Part shown: positions 7,081-17,243 of the stretch, piece by piece
Numbering within the stretch: position 1 is the first letter of the stretch
How the letters are laid out: each line of letters begins with the position of its first letter
Assembly: GCA_038316335.1 (NCBI GenBank)
Contig: JBBQAM010000019.1
Span: 1 to 64,000, forward strand
Reading direction: 5' to 3'
DNA length: 64,000 nt
Origin: JALHST01 sp038316335
GTDB lineage: Bacteria > Bacteroidota > Bacteroidia > Flavobacteriales > Flavobacteriaceae
Notes under the pieces: generated by a model
The model's input: the letters and a program-made list of their open reading frames with translations, nothing else
Databases searched by the model: none
Told to the model about the DNA's origin: nothing
Made by a program: the position numbers and the translations under genes

Positions 7081-7809
7081 ATGAGCCTTCCAAAAAATAA
7101 AAATAACAGTACCGCCAAACATAAAAAATTGACCGGGGATACTGCGCTATCAATACATCAAAAGGCCGTCCTGGTGATTGATAACTATGATAGTTTTACC
7201 TACAATCTCGTGCATTATATTGAGGACTTAGGCTTTTTGGTAGTGGTAAAAAGGAATGACCAGATTTTGCTGGAAGAGGTGGCAGCGTACGATAACATTG
7301 TACTTTCCCCAGGTCCCGGGATACCAGACGAAGCAGGCCTATTAAAGGAAATAATATCAAAATATGCCCCTAGCAAACGAATTTTTGGCGTTTGTCTGGG
7401 ACAACAGGCCATCGGAGAGGTATTCGGTGGCACCCTCCTCAATCTCGAAACCGTATATCATGGGGTCGCAACAAAAATTAAAATCATCGGGGATGATGCT
7501 TTGTTCAGGGGAATCCCAAAAGAAATCGTTGTCGGTAGATACCATTCTTGGGTGGTGAACCCGATTTTACCAGAGGTTTTAGAAATTACCTCAACCGATG
7601 AAAACGGACAAATAATGTCACTTAGACACAAGCAGTACGATGTTTGTGCAGTGCAGTTCCATCCAGAATCAGTGCTTACGCCCTATGGTAAAAAAATATT
7701 ACGGAATTGGTTGCGCCCCGATTCGGTAAGCGCCGACGATGAGGACTTAGCAGAAAGTGGTAGCGCTAGAATGGAAGCAGAATCAAATATTGAATCTAAT
7801 ACCAAATAA
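7081..7809 (+). CDS. trpG: Anthranilate synthase component II (glutamine amidotransferase)
   Basis: Class I glutamine amidotransferase that feeds ammonia to TrpE; homologs often also serve aminodeoxychorismate synthase. The core starts at VLVIDNYDSFTYN (about residue 31), with the nucleophile Cys105 in GVCLGQQ and the His194/Glu196 pair in QFHPES. At 242 residues it is longer than the usual 190 or so. There is a Lys/Asn-rich extension of about 29 residues before the core, and an acidic Ser/Glu/Ala tail of about 28 residues after NWLRP. No downstream in-frame ATG would remove the head, so the extension looks genuine unless a TTG start (7126) is used. It lies 43 bases after trpE. Confidence 0.94.
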   Translation: MSLPKNKNNSTAKHKKLTGDTALSIHQKAVLVIDNYDSFTYNLVHYIEDLGFLVVVKRNDQILLEEVAAYDNIVLSPGPGIPDEAGLLKEIISKYAPSKRIFGVCLGQQAIGEVFGGTLLNLETVYHGVATKIKIIGDDALFRGIPKEIVVGRYHSWVVNPILPEVLEITSTDENGQIMSLRHKQYDVCAVQFHPESVLTPYGKKILRNWLRPDSVSADDEDLAESGSARMEAESNIESNTK

Positions 7810-7897
7810 ACAAGTATAGAGTCCAAGACAAAAGTAGCATCTTGTAAATCGTAGATGGCCAATATGAAAGACCCTCTTTATTAAAATCGAATTAAAA

Positions 7898-8893
7898 ATG
7901 AAGGAAACATTGAACAGATTGATCAACCATGACATCCTCACCAAAGAAGATGCGAAACAAATATTGGTCAATATTGCCAAAGGAGATTACAATATGAGTC
8001 AAATCGCCGCCTTTTTGACGGTGTACATGATGCGCAGCATCACGATTGAGGAATTGGAAGGTTTTCGGGATGCACTGTTAGAATTATGTTTGGCAGTCGA
8101 TTTATCGGCCTATAATCCGATCGACCTTTGCGGCACCGGGGGTGACGCGAAGGATACCTTTAATATCTCGACCTTGGCATCCTTTGTAACTGCCGGTGCT
8201 GGTGTAAATGTAACAAAACATGGTAATTATGGGGTATCCTCAACCTGCGGGAGTAGCAATGTGCTCGAATTTCTTGGTATTCAATTCAGTAACAACCCTG
8301 ATTTTTTAGAAAAATCGATAGCGGAGGCGGGTATCTGTATTCTGCATGCCCCTCTATTCCATCCGGCTATGAAGAATGTAGCACCTATACGAAAAGAGCT
8401 CGGGGTAAAAACCTTCTTTAATATGCTGGGGCCAATGGTCAACCCTGCGTTTCCAAAAAATCAGGTGGTCGGGGTCTTTAATCTCGAATTGGCCCGCATG
8501 TATGGTTATCTTTATCAGAATACCGACATACACTTTACCGTGCTGCACGCCCTTGATGGTTACGATGAAATATCCCTCACTGGCGATACCAAGACAATTT
8601 CGAATGCCTCGGAAGGCATTATAAGGCCTGAAGACTTCGGTGTTAAGGCCATAAAGCCAAGTGAAATCATAGGTGGCGATAGTATCGCGTCTTCAGCACA
8701 AATATTTATCGATGTGCTTCAGGGTCAGGGTACGAATGCCCAAAATCATGTTGTTTGTGCCAATGCAGGTGTGGCCATCGCCACGGTACGTAGGATATCC
8801 CCTAGCGAAGGTTTTGAAATGGCCATGGAATCGTTACAAAGTGGAAAAGGCTTACAGGCATTAAAAAAATTACAAAAATTAAGTACGATCTAA
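7898..8893 (+). CDS. trpD: Anthranilate phosphoribosyltransferase
   Basis: Transfers the phosphoribosyl group of PRPP to anthranilate. The 331-residue protein has the N-terminal helical domain (LNRLINHDILTKEDA) and the PRPP loop motif DLCGTGGDAKDTFNIST, followed by the anthranilate-binding segments HGNYGVSSTCGSSNVLE and FNMLGPMVNP. Length and motifs are normal for the family. It is 88 bases downstream of trpG with no recognisable element between, and 115 bases upstream of trpC. Confidence 0.96.
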   Translation: MKETLNRLINHDILTKEDAKQILVNIAKGDYNMSQIAAFLTVYMMRSITIEELEGFRDALLELCLAVDLSAYNPIDLCGTGGDAKDTFNISTLASFVTAGAGVNVTKHGNYGVSSTCGSSNVLEFLGIQFSNNPDFLEKSIAEAGICILHAPLFHPAMKNVAPIRKELGVKTFFNMLGPMVNPAFPKNQVVGVFNLELARMYGYLYQNTDIHFTVLHALDGYDEISLTGDTKTISNASEGIIRPEDFGVKAIKPSEIIGGDSIASSAQIFIDVLQGQGTNAQNHVVCANAGVAIATVRRISPSEGFEMAMESLQSGKGLQALKKLQKLSTI

Positions 8894-9008
8894 AATGAGT
8901 TACTCACAAATCATTTCAATGATATACAAGAAATCATTGGCAAACTTCGTCCGATTCATCGATTTCCGATCACCTAGCTAACCAGGGTCACAATAACCGT
9001 TGTAAAAA

Positions 9009-9794
9009 ATGAATATTTTAGACAAAATAGTAGCAGACAAACGGAAGGAGGTTGCCTTTAAAAAAATGATCATCCCCAATCATCAATTGGAGAACTCAGT
9101 GCTTTTTAGTCGTGCAATGAATTCTTTGGCGGGCAGGCTTCATACTAGTGCAACAGGTATCATTGCCGAACACAAGCGAAGATCTCCTTCGAAATCGGTC
9201 ATCAACCAAGATCTAAATGTACAGGATATCGCCATCGGCTATGAGAAGGCTGGCGCTTGCGGTATGTCGGTACTAACCGACAGCAAATATTTTGGTGGTT
9301 CGCTTGATGATCTACTTCTAGCCCGCGCAGCCGTACAGATTCCCGTATTGCGTAAAGAGTTTATAATCGATGAATACCAGATTCTCGAGGCCAAGGCCCA
9401 CGGTGCTGATGTGATTCTTTTGATAGCGGCGATTTTGACCCGAAAGGATATCAAGAAATTTTCCGAATTGGCCAAAAAGTTAGAACTCGAGGTGCTACTT
9501 GAAATTCATGATGAAAACGAATTGAACAGTTCCCCATTGGAGCGAATAGATATGATCGGTGTCAACAATCGAAATCTGAAGACGTTTGAAGTTGATTTAA
9601 AGATCAGTAAATTGCTTTCTGCCCTAATCCCCGACCATTTGGTAAAAGTATCGGAGAGCGGTATTGATAGTATAGATGCCATTAGGATGTTAAAGGAGTT
9701 TGGCTACCAAGGGTTTTTGATCGGGGAAAATTTCATGAAGACCGAACATCCTGGGGAAACAGCAGCGACATTTATAAAAAATTTACAGACATGA
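9009..9794 (+). CDS. trpC: Indole-3-glycerol phosphate synthase
   Basis: A TIM-barrel enzyme that decarboxylates and closes the ring of CdRP to indole-3-glycerol phosphate. It starts MNILDKIVADKRKEV, has the catalytic lysine region IAEHKRRSPSK, then VLTDSKYFGGS, VLRKEFIIDEYQ, and the late strand motifs IGVNNRNLKTFEVD and VSESGI. At 261 residues it is a stand-alone TrpC, not fused with TrpF. Its stop overlaps the trpF start in an ATGA junction at 9791-9794. Confidence 0.96.
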   Translation: MNILDKIVADKRKEVAFKKMIIPNHQLENSVLFSRAMNSLAGRLHTSATGIIAEHKRRSPSKSVINQDLNVQDIAIGYEKAGACGMSVLTDSKYFGGSLDDLLLARAAVQIPVLRKEFIIDEYQILEAKAHGADVILLIAAILTRKDIKKFSELAKKLELEVLLEIHDENELNSSPLERIDMIGVNNRNLKTFEVDLKISKLLSALIPDHLVKVSESGIDSIDAIRMLKEFGYQGFLIGENFMKTEHPGETAATFIKNLQT

Positions 9795-10432
9795 AATTAA
9801 AAGTCTGTGGCATGAAATATAACGTTTTGGAAGTGGCCGCACTGCGACCTGATTATTTGGGTTTTATATTCTGGAGATCTTCGCCCCGCTATTTTTCAGG
9901 CCCAATGCCCGAACTTGATTTCCGGATCCGTAAAGTAGGTGTATTTGTTGATGCCGATATTACCGAACTCATCGAAACAACCCGAAAGTATGACTTGCAG
10001 GCCCTCCAATTGCACGGCCATGAAAGTCCCGAATATTGCAGACAGGTTTCTGATGAACTACACAACGCCCGAGTATCGGCTCAAATCATCAAAGTATTCT
10101 CGATTCGGGGAAAATTCAATTTTGATGCGCTGAAAGCGTATGAACAGGTATGTGACTATTATCTATTCGATACAAAAGGTGAATTACCAGGAGGCAATGG
10201 GTATGCCTTTGATTGGGCGATTTTAAAAGAGTATCCTTCAACAAAACCGTATTTCCTTAGTGGGGGAATCGGCATTGAAACAATTAAATCGCTCGTACGA
10301 TTTTTTGAACGACCCGAGTCAAAATATTGTTATGCCATCGACCTAAATAGTAAATTTGAGGAAAAACCGGGTTTGAAGCAAATAAAGAAATTAAACGAAT
10401 TCAAAGATGCATTATGGAAAAAGAAAGAATAA
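9791..10432 (+). CDS. trpF: Phosphoribosylanthranilate isomerase
   Basis: Isomerises PRA to CdRP, the step before TrpC. The 213-residue barrel starts with the family motif MKLKVCGMK (catalytic Cys), has YLGFIFWRSSPRY, VGVFVDAD, LQLHGHE, LFDTKGELPGGNGYAFDW (catalytic Asp) and LSGGIG. The start codon overlaps trpC by 4 bases, and the 3' end overlaps the listed trpB start by 19 bases, so translation of C, F and B is probably coupled. Confidence 0.95.
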   Translation: MKLKVCGMKYNVLEVAALRPDYLGFIFWRSSPRYFSGPMPELDFRIRKVGVFVDADITELIETTRKYDLQALQLHGHESPEYCRQVSDELHNARVSAQIIKVFSIRGKFNFDALKAYEQVCDYYLFDTKGELPGGNGYAFDWAILKEYPSTKPYFLSGGIGIETIKSLVRFFERPESKYCYAIDLNSKFEEKPGLKQIKKLNEFKDALWKKKE

Positions 10433-11673
10433 CCCCCTTAGCCAACACCAGGGGTGGTCGCCTTCCTAAAAGCATGGCAGATCGAACAAGTAGCCGATAT
10501 CAAGCGGACCAGAAGGGCTATTATGGAGAATTCGGAGGTGCATTTATTCCCGAGATGTTATACCCGAATACCGAGGAACTTCGCCAAAACTATCTTAAAA
10601 TCATGGCTGAACCTTCCTTTAAAAAAGAATTTGACCAATTGCTTCGCGACTATGTAGGCCGCCCCACACCCCTCTATTTCGCCAACCGCCTTTCGCAAAA
10701 ATACGACGTCAAGATATATCTAAAAAGGGAAGATCTTTGTCATACTGGGGCCCATAAGGTCAATAACACGATCGGGCAGATCTTGATGGCAAAAAAATTG
10801 GGCAAGACCCGTATCATCGCAGAAACAGGAGCTGGTCAACATGGGGTGGCCACAGCAACCGTGTGTGCCCTTATGGGGATGGAGTGTGTGGTATATATGG
10901 GCGAAATCGACATTGCCCGACAAGCACCGAATGTGGCACGGATGAAAATGTTGGGTGCAAAGGTACGGCCGGCCCTTTCAGGCAGCAAAACCTTAAAGGA
11001 TGCCACCAATGAAGCCATCCGGGATTGGATCAATAATCCGATAGACACACATTATATCATAGGTTCGGTAGTCGGGCCCCATCCTTATCCCGATATGGTT
11101 GCCCGTTTTCAGTCAATTATATCGGAAGAGATCAAATGGCAGTTAAAGGAAAAGGAAGGTCGTGAAAATCCTGATTACGTAGTGGCCTGTGTGGGTGGTG
11201 GCAGTAATGCTGCCGGGGCGTTTTATCATTTTTTGGACCAAGCCGAGGTAGGTATTATAGCCGTTGAAGCGGCAGGAAAAGGAATCGATACCGGTAAAAG
11301 TGCAGCCACTTCGGCCCTTGGTAAAGTTGGAATTATCCACGGAAGCAAAACACTGCTCATGCAGACACCAGATGGACAGATTACCGAACCGTATTCCATT
11401 TCGGCCGGACTTGATTATCCAGGTGTCGGCCCTATGCATGCCCATCTCTATAAATCAGGTAGGGCAGAATTCATTTCGGTCACCGATGACGATGCAATGA
11501 CCGCCGGTTTAATGGTCACCCAATTGGAAGGCATCATCCCGGCCATCGAATCCTCGCATGCCTTTGCCATTTTAGCCGAACGAAAATTCAAAAAAGACGC
11601 TGTTGTGGTGATTAATCTTTCAGGACGCGGGGATAAGGACTTAGATACGTATATAAATTATTTTAAACTTTGA
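10414..11673 (+). CDS. trpB: Tryptophan synthase beta subunit
   Basis: PLP enzyme that condenses indole with serine. The core begins at GYYGEFGGAFIPEMLYPN; the PLP lysine lies in KREDLCHTGAHKVNNTIGQ and the phosphate cup in CVGGGSNAAG. The frame gives 419 residues from the ATG at 10414 (inside trpF), with a 35-residue basic head absent from typical 390-400 residue TrpB. An in-frame ATG at 10474 would give 399 residues, so the start is uncertain. TrpA follows after 130 bases. Confidence 0.95.
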   Translation: MEKERITPLANTRGGRLPKSMADRTSSRYQADQKGYYGEFGGAFIPEMLYPNTEELRQNYLKIMAEPSFKKEFDQLLRDYVGRPTPLYFANRLSQKYDVKIYLKREDLCHTGAHKVNNTIGQILMAKKLGKTRIIAETGAGQHGVATATVCALMGMECVVYMGEIDIARQAPNVARMKMLGAKVRPALSGSKTLKDATNEAIRDWINNPIDTHYIIGSVVGPHPYPDMVARFQSIISEEIKWQLKEKEGRENPDYVVACVGGGSNAAGAFYHFLDQAEVGIIAVEAAGKGIDTGKSAATSALGKVGIIHGSKTLLMQTPDGQITEPYSISAGLDYPGVGPMHAHLYKSGRAEFISVTDDDAMTAGLMVTQLEGIIPAIESSHAFAILAERKFKKDAVVVINLSGRGDKDLDTYINYFKL

Positions 11674-11803
11674 TCCAGGTTTGAAAAACAAAATGATAGG
11701 GTTTCCAACGATTCAATAAAGTTGTACGCGAACGTTTCGGCATACCCGCTACTATCGTACTGGATGATTTGGTCTTTGAAAGCCCATTGCATAGCTCAAT
11801 GAC

Positions 11804-12568
11804 ATGAATAGAATACAACAAAAATTACAGGAAAAAGGGAAGATTCTTTCCATTTACTTAACCGCTGGGTATCCTGGGCTGAACGATACCGTAAAAATCA
11901 TTGAAAATCTAGAACAAAGCGGGGTCGGTATGATTGAAATCGGGCTGCCTTTTAGTGACCCATTGGCCGATGGACCTACCATACAGGAAAGTTCAACAAA
12001 GGCATTAAAAAACGGGATGACTTCCGAATTGCTTTTCGACCAATTGAAAGACATTCGTAAATCGGTGTCCATACCGCTTTTGATCATGGGATATTTTAAT
12101 CCCATATATCAATTTGGGGTGGAGGCATTCTGTAAGAGATGTCACGAAATTGGCATCGATGGCCTTATTATTCCCGACTTGCCCGTGGACGTCTATTTGG
12201 AGACCTATCAGGCCATCTTTCAAAAATACGGACTCATAAATATCTTTTTAATAACGCCTCAGACCTCCGAAGAACGCATACGCTTTATTGATCAAGTCTC
12301 CAACGGTTTCATATATATGGTAAGTTCGGCAAGTGTTACGGGTGCCAAAGAAGGTTTTGGATTGACACAAGAGGCCTATTTTGAAAGAATACATTCGCTT
12401 TCATTAAAAAATCCACAAATCGTTGGATTCGGCATAAGCAATTCACAAACATTTCAACAAGCCACTAAAATGGCCAAAGGTGCGATTATTGGTTCGGCAT
12501 TTATTAAATACGTGACAACCCATGGTATTGAAAAGTTAGACCGATTTATTCAAGAAATAATAAAATGA
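11804..12568 (+). CDS. trpA: Tryptophan synthase alpha subunit
   Basis: Cleaves indole-3-glycerol phosphate to indole, which is channelled to TrpB. The 254-residue barrel has the catalytic Glu and Asp regions MIEIGLPFSDPLADGPTIQ and GLIIPDLPVD, then the phosphate-binding VSSASVTGAKEGF and VGFGISNSQT. It closes the trp operon; its stop overlaps the next gene by 4 bases (ATGA). The 130-base gap before it holds no gene that I can recognise. Confidence 0.96.
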   Translation: MNRIQQKLQEKGKILSIYLTAGYPGLNDTVKIIENLEQSGVGMIEIGLPFSDPLADGPTIQESSTKALKNGMTSELLFDQLKDIRKSVSIPLLIMGYFNPIYQFGVEAFCKRCHEIGIDGLIIPDLPVDVYLETYQAIFQKYGLINIFLITPQTSEERIRFIDQVSNGFIYMVSSASVTGAKEGFGLTQEAYFERIHSLSLKNPQIVGFGISNSQTFQQATKMAKGAIIGSAFIKYVTTHGIEKLDRFIQEIIK

Positions 12569-12792
12569 ATGATCTATTAAATAATTGGAAAGTTGTAATC
12601 CTCCTGTGCCTTACCTTAGGATTTGCTCCCTATTTTCCGGAACCCCATATTTGGGGAAAAATCAAATGGATCGCAGGTGGGGCCAATGGCATGAAGATCG
12701 TTGATTGGTTTGATGTGCTTTTACACGGATTTCCTTTCATAGTATTGATCAGGCTACTAATTATACAAATGGTTAGGCTCAATAAAAAATAG
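12565..12792 (+). CDS. Small membrane protein at the end of the trp operon
   Basis: A 75-residue protein with two hydrophobic segments (about residues 9-25 and 50-70) separated by a loop with EPHIWGKIKWIAGGANGMK. It starts in a 4-base overlap with trpA, so it is translated as part of the trp operon. I do not recognise a functional family. The sequence shows no motif that would link it to tryptophan, so its job is unknown. Confidence 0.7.
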   Translation: MNDLLNNWKVVILLCLTLGFAPYFPEPHIWGKIKWIAGGANGMKIVDWFDVLLHGFPFIVLIRLLIIQMVRLNKK

Positions 12793-12919
12793 AATACCCT
12801 ATATTTAACCCAGATCGTCATAAATATATTTAATGTGGCGTAGTGAAGTGCATTCATAATACACGATGCCTTACGAACTTGAACCAAGAAACCCTTGTTT
12901 ATGCCTAAGCCAAAATCAA

Positions 12920-14419
12920 ATGAAAAATAGTACCCCCTTGATTTTTCTCCTTGCCGGAGTTTTCACCTATGCACAAGACTCCATGCATATAAAATCACAA
13001 GTGCGTCACAGCATTGATGAACTGCGAGAGTTTGTGGCAATCCCCAATGATGCGCTTGATCATGCAAACATCAATCGTAATCTTACATGGCTGACCACAA
13101 AGTTCAATGCCCGCGGTTTCAATACCTCCATTTTACCCACCGAAGGGGAATCACTGTTCTTCGCAGCTTTGCCTATGGAGGATAGCAAACCGACGATATT
13201 ATTCTACATGCATCTTGATGGGCAATCAGTTGATATTTCTAAATGGGATCAACCCGATCCCTATACAGTTGTACTTAAATCCAAGGATGGGGATGGTTGG
13301 AAATCGGAATCTTTTTCCAAGCTCGACGAGGATATCAACAACGATTGGTTCCTTTTTGGCCGATCGACTTCCGATGATAAAGGACCCATCGTTATGTTCT
13401 TGAACGCAATTGATTTATTAAAAAAAGACCAAGTAGACATCCCTTTCAATATAAAAGTGATTTTAGATAGTGAAGAAGAGAAAAGCAGCGCTCCCCTGCC
13501 CAAGGCAGTGAAGACGTATCGGGAACTTTTGGAAGCCGATTTCCTGGTCATCAACGACGGCCCGGTGCATAATTCAGGAAAACCGACTGTCGTATACGGC
13601 TGTCGTGGTATTACCACGGTATCATTGACCACCTATGGCCCGATTCGACCCCAGCACAGTGGTCATTATGGTAATTATGCCCCGAATCCGGGATTTCAAC
13701 TTGCCCAATTATTGGCAGGCATGAAAGACGCAGAAGGGCGTGTTTTGATCAAGGGGTATTACGACGGCATTACCCTAGATGAGGCTACCCTAAAAATCCT
13801 CAAAAGTGTCCCCGACGACACAAAAACAATCAATGAAATTTTAGAAATCAAGACCCCGGAAAAGGTAGGTAGTTTTTATCAGGAATCCTTGCAATATCCT
13901 TCCTTGAATATTCGGGGATTGGGTTCTGGTTGGATCGGAGAACAAGCCCGAACGATTGTCCCGGCGACGGCGACGGCCGAAATCGATATGCGATTGGTGC
14001 CCGAATCAGATGGCACTCATTTAAAAAACCTGGTAAGGAACTATATAGAAAAACAAGGATTTTATATCACTGAAACCGTGCCTACCAAAGAAGAGCGCTT
14101 AAACCATGATAAAATTATTACAGTGACCGAGGGCACGGTTACCGATGCCTTTCGAACCGATCTTAATAATAAATATGGTGATTTTTTGGTGAAGACCCTT
14201 AAGGATACCTTCTCCGAAGACGTAGTGCAAATTCGGATCATGGGAGGTACGGTGCCCATTGCACCTTTTATAAACGAATTGAAAATTCCGGCTTTTATCG
14301 TCCCCATGGTCAACCCCGATAATAACCAGCACAGCCCGAATGAAAACCTGAAAATTGGCCAGATTGCCTATGGGATAAAAGTATTTTATGGGATTTTGAG
14401 CACTTCAACGACGAATTAA
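12920..14419 (+). CDS. M20/M25/M40 family metallopeptidase, secreted
   Basis: A 499-residue zinc di-metal peptidase of the M20 type, probably a periplasmic or surface dipeptidase. A signal peptide (MKNSTPLIFLLAGVFTYAQ) follows the ATG at 12920; an upstream ATG at 12866 would place 18 poorly hydrophobic residues ahead of it. The catalytic region contains FYMHLDGQSVD (metal His/Asp), GRSTSDDKGP, VILDSEEEKSS (general base Glu), a dimerisation insert, and the late His in NNQHSPNENLK. The last 29 codons or so are duplicated at 17244-17346. It is not obviously in an operon with the trp genes, being 127 bases downstream of the small membrane protein. Confidence 0.9.
   Translation: MKNSTPLIFLLAGVFTYAQDSMHIKSQVRHSIDELREFVAIPNDALDHANINRNLTWLTTKFNARGFNTSILPTEGESLFFAALPMEDSKPTILFYMHLDGQSVDISKWDQPDPYTVVLKSKDGDGWKSESFSKLDEDINNDWFLFGRSTSDDKGPIVMFLNAIDLLKKDQVDIPFNIKVILDSEEEKSSAPLPKAVKTYRELLEADFLVINDGPVHNSGKPTVVYGCRGITTVSLTTYGPIRPQHSGHYGNYAPNPGFQLAQLLAGMKDAEGRVLIKGYYDGITLDEATLKILKSVPDDTKTINEILEIKTPEKVGSFYQESLQYPSLNIRGLGSGWIGEQARTIVPATATAEIDMRLVPESDGTHLKNLVRNYIEKQGFYITETVPTKEERLNHDKIITVTEGTVTDAFRTDLNNKYGDFLVKTLKDTFSEDVVQIRIMGGTVPIAPFINELKIPAFIVPMVNPDNNQHSPNENLKIGQIAYGIKVFYGILSTSTTN
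14302..14403 (+). repeat. Direct repeat, copy A (inside M20 peptidase 3' end)
   Basis: This segment of the peptidase gene is repeated at 17244-17346 in the same orientation. The last 88 bases match with one mismatch, a synonymous change (CTG to CTT); the first 14 bases differ by a one-base insertion and two substitutions. Confidence 0.9.
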
Positions 14420-14522
14420 ATAATTTGTCACATATTTAAAAAAGAAAGCCTTCCATTTACTAATATTGCTGTGTTTTACGTTAATTCGAAATCAAGTCCG
14501 GCTAATTCCAGTTCTTCATTAT

Positions 14523-16592
14523 ATGGCAAAACATTTTGGGTTCTGGGTTATTGTTATCTTATTTTTTGGTACTACAGTTCTTTTTTTAGCTTGCACTAAA
14601 GATGATACTCCTATTGGAAATACGGATCCCTTTTATCAAGGAGCTAATGATAAAATAGATCTAGATCTATTGGATACCTACTGGTCAATTTATGAAGTAA
14701 GTTTTAATCAAAAAACTGCCGAAGTACCTCTGAATTATTTCGGTTGTGATCGCGACTTTTTCACTTTTCAGGCAGACGGTACCTATAAGGATTTTATAAT
14801 CACCGATTCGGGATGTGTTCCCGAAATACAACAATTACAATGGTCTTTTGAGAAGGGTGTCATTACGTTATCTAATTCCTTCAAGGATTTTGACGAAATG
14901 GTGATTACCGAATTGACTCCACAAAAACTGATTTTTAAGGTAAATTATGATGTTGATGAAGATGGTTCAAAAGATATTATTCAGTTTTTTGCAAAACCAT
15001 ACTTGCCCAACGAGAAAAACTTTTATTCGAATTCGCTGGTGAAGGATGACGCATTTCCTGATAAGGTACTTTTTTCATGGCAACCCTATATTGGAATAAA
15101 TACCTTCGACCATTATGAGATTTATCGAAGTACCGGCGTTGATTGTGACCTTAAAAATTTGAAATTAGTGGCTTTCATTGATTTAAAAGATGCGACTACC
15201 TTTGAAGACAACAATCTACCAAATGAAAAGTTTTTTTGCTATGTACTTAAAGTATTTACAGATAAAGGGGAAGTTTTTGAAACCAATCCATATTTTGTAA
15301 GTGGTGAGGATATAGAGATACCGGGGATAACGCTTTCACCCCCTTCGGTAATCGACAATACCATTACACTCAATTGGTCAAAATACCAAGGACATTATTT
15401 CAAACAATACGAAATCATACGCCAGAACTATTATAATGAAATTGCTTCTGGGAATTTCGATACCATATTGGCCACAATAAGTGATGTGGAGACCACTTCA
15501 TTTGTTGATCTTGCACCACCCTACTTTAAGAATCCAACATATATGGTGCGGGTTCGAAATGAATTTGATCGTGTAACTTCCATTTATAATATTGGGATCG
15601 GCACACAACAAACCAATTACCAAAGACCGGAAATATTAGCCTACGACATGGTTTGGAACGTGGCAGTCGACCCTACTGAAACTGTGGTATACTTAAATGG
15701 TAATCGTGACGATAGTGACCATTCAAGTTTAGCAAGGTTTAATTATGTCACACAACAGGAAGAGGCGATTGCCGATTTTCAGCCTGGCCTTAACCAGAAT
15801 AGGGCAATGCAGGTCATACAAAGTCAAGTGGGGAAAGAACTACTATTTTCTACTGAAAATGAACTAATGGTATTCGAGGCTCAAACTTTAGCGTTCAAAT
15901 ATAAATTAAGGAACAACGATATTGCTCAAATACATGACTTCATTTATCTAGGGGGCGACCGATATGTAATTGTAGGACCAGATTTTGTCTACAGTTGTTC
16001 ACGGGATTTCAGCAATTTGAGCGTGCTTGATAAACTAATCCAAATTGCACCTAGTCAAAACTATAATTATTACCGTGTCTTTATGTTGGATAATGGTCGG
16101 ATCTTAGTTGGAAATAGTGAACAAAGTTACACGGTTGAAATTGGAAGCGATGGCTCATTTAGTAACGTTCAGAATGCAAACATACCGATCAAATCTACCA
16201 GTACTAAAAACAATTCAGCCTACAGTGCAGCAGGAAATTACCTAATCAATTTTAATGAAAACCGGTTGTATTCAGCTGTGACCCTCGATTTTCTGAGCTC
16301 TTTCGAGCAACCCTATTATACGCTTGGGATATCCAATGACGGACTCAGGATTCTCGGCGCCAATCATCACATCGCCTACCAAAACTATCTCGGAGAGCTT
16401 CAGGAGAAACAGGCGGTAATTTACACGCTGGCGAATGAAAATCTTAATTTCATAAACACTAAGGGTTATCCGCTATGGCTCTTTGAGAACCATTTAGGCC
16501 AGATTATCTCTCTTTCATCGGGTACAAAACGACAAAACCTCGAAACTCCTAATCTGAGTCCAGATCTATTTTTTGAAGAAATACAACTTTGA
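14523..16592 (+). CDS. Large surface lipoprotein with FnIII-like and propeller-like parts
   Basis: A 689-residue protein starting at the ATG at 14523; an earlier in-frame ATG at 14466 adds 19 residues that do not improve the signal. Residues 1-25 form a hydrophobic signal ending in a lipobox (LFLACTKDD), so it is a lipoprotein. The first quarter resembles lipocalin-like domains found in flavobacterial lipoproteins (DLDLLDTYWSIYEVSF). Two segments, SWQPYIGINTFDHYEIYRS and LNWSKYQGHYFKQYEIIRQ, look like fibronectin type III strands. The C-terminal half has repeated beta-rich units that could be a propeller. I cannot name a function. It is in an AT-richer region flanked by two copies of the peptidase tail. 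Confidence 0.72.
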   Translation: MAKHFGFWVIVILFFGTTVLFLACTKDDTPIGNTDPFYQGANDKIDLDLLDTYWSIYEVSFNQKTAEVPLNYFGCDRDFFTFQADGTYKDFIITDSGCVPEIQQLQWSFEKGVITLSNSFKDFDEMVITELTPQKLIFKVNYDVDEDGSKDIIQFFAKPYLPNEKNFYSNSLVKDDAFPDKVLFSWQPYIGINTFDHYEIYRSTGVDCDLKNLKLVAFIDLKDATTFEDNNLPNEKFFCYVLKVFTDKGEVFETNPYFVSGEDIEIPGITLSPPSVIDNTITLNWSKYQGHYFKQYEIIRQNYYNEIASGNFDTILATISDVETTSFVDLAPPYFKNPTYMVRVRNEFDRVTSIYNIGIGTQQTNYQRPEILAYDMVWNVAVDPTETVVYLNGNRDDSDHSSLARFNYVTQQEEAIADFQPGLNQNRAMQVIQSQVGKELLFSTENELMVFEAQTLAFKYKLRNNDIAQIHDFIYLGGDRYVIVGPDFVYSCSRDFSNLSVLDKLIQIAPSQNYNYYRVFMLDNGRILVGNSEQSYTVEIGSDGSFSNVQNANIPIKSTSTKNNSAYSAAGNYLINFNENRLYSAVTLDFLSSFEQPYYTLGISNDGLRILGANHHIAYQNYLGELQEKQAVIYTLANENLNFINTKGYPLWLFENHLGQIISLSSGTKRQNLETPNLSPDLFFEEIQL

Positions 16593-17243
16593 CCAAGCAC
16601 ATTTCATAAGTTCATTTTTTTGTCGATTCCTAATCCCCAACCAATCTCTTGCTAAAAGAAAAAAATATTATTTTTTGATGTGTTGGTAATGGAAAGACCG
16701 AAAATAAATTCAAGTTTAAAACGAACTAACATTCTTATGATTTCACTTATCATTTGATTTACCTCAAATCGAAAACAGTTCGGTAATTAATTTAAAATGT
16801 AAGGCAGTTATTTCAGATAAAGGAATTGGCTGATCGGTATTCGACCGTAAATATCTAGATCTCAATCATTAGTTGGCTCGTTTCAGAGGTACTAATTAAA
16901 ACTCTTGATTAAATTAACGAAGTATACATTAAATGAGATACGTTCCTATTAATACTTTTCCAATTTCAAATGAATTATAAAAATGGGATTCTTTTAATCC
17001 ATAATTAAAGAAGAAAAATTAAACGATTGGAAACCTGGAAACTGCAGGAGTCATTCTGGAAATAAAGGTATTAATACTACTCATTTTTCTATTTAAAAAG
17101 ATTTTGTTAAGTATAAGCCCCAACTAATAGAAAGGCAAGTAGGTTGTTTAAAGCATCATTCAAAATCTATGAATATAACATCCAGAAGTTATATTTTTAA
17201 GCGAATCATCTTTCGATAAATTATCCGTTCCAAAGTCTGAAAG
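16593..17243. other. AT-rich non-coding stretch
   Basis: About 650 bases without a credible gene on either strand. The DNA is strongly AT-rich and has many stops in all frames. I see no RNA gene, clear hairpin or promoter. It ends at the peptidase-tail repeat, so it may be the decayed body of whatever once preceded that tail. Confidence 0.6.
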
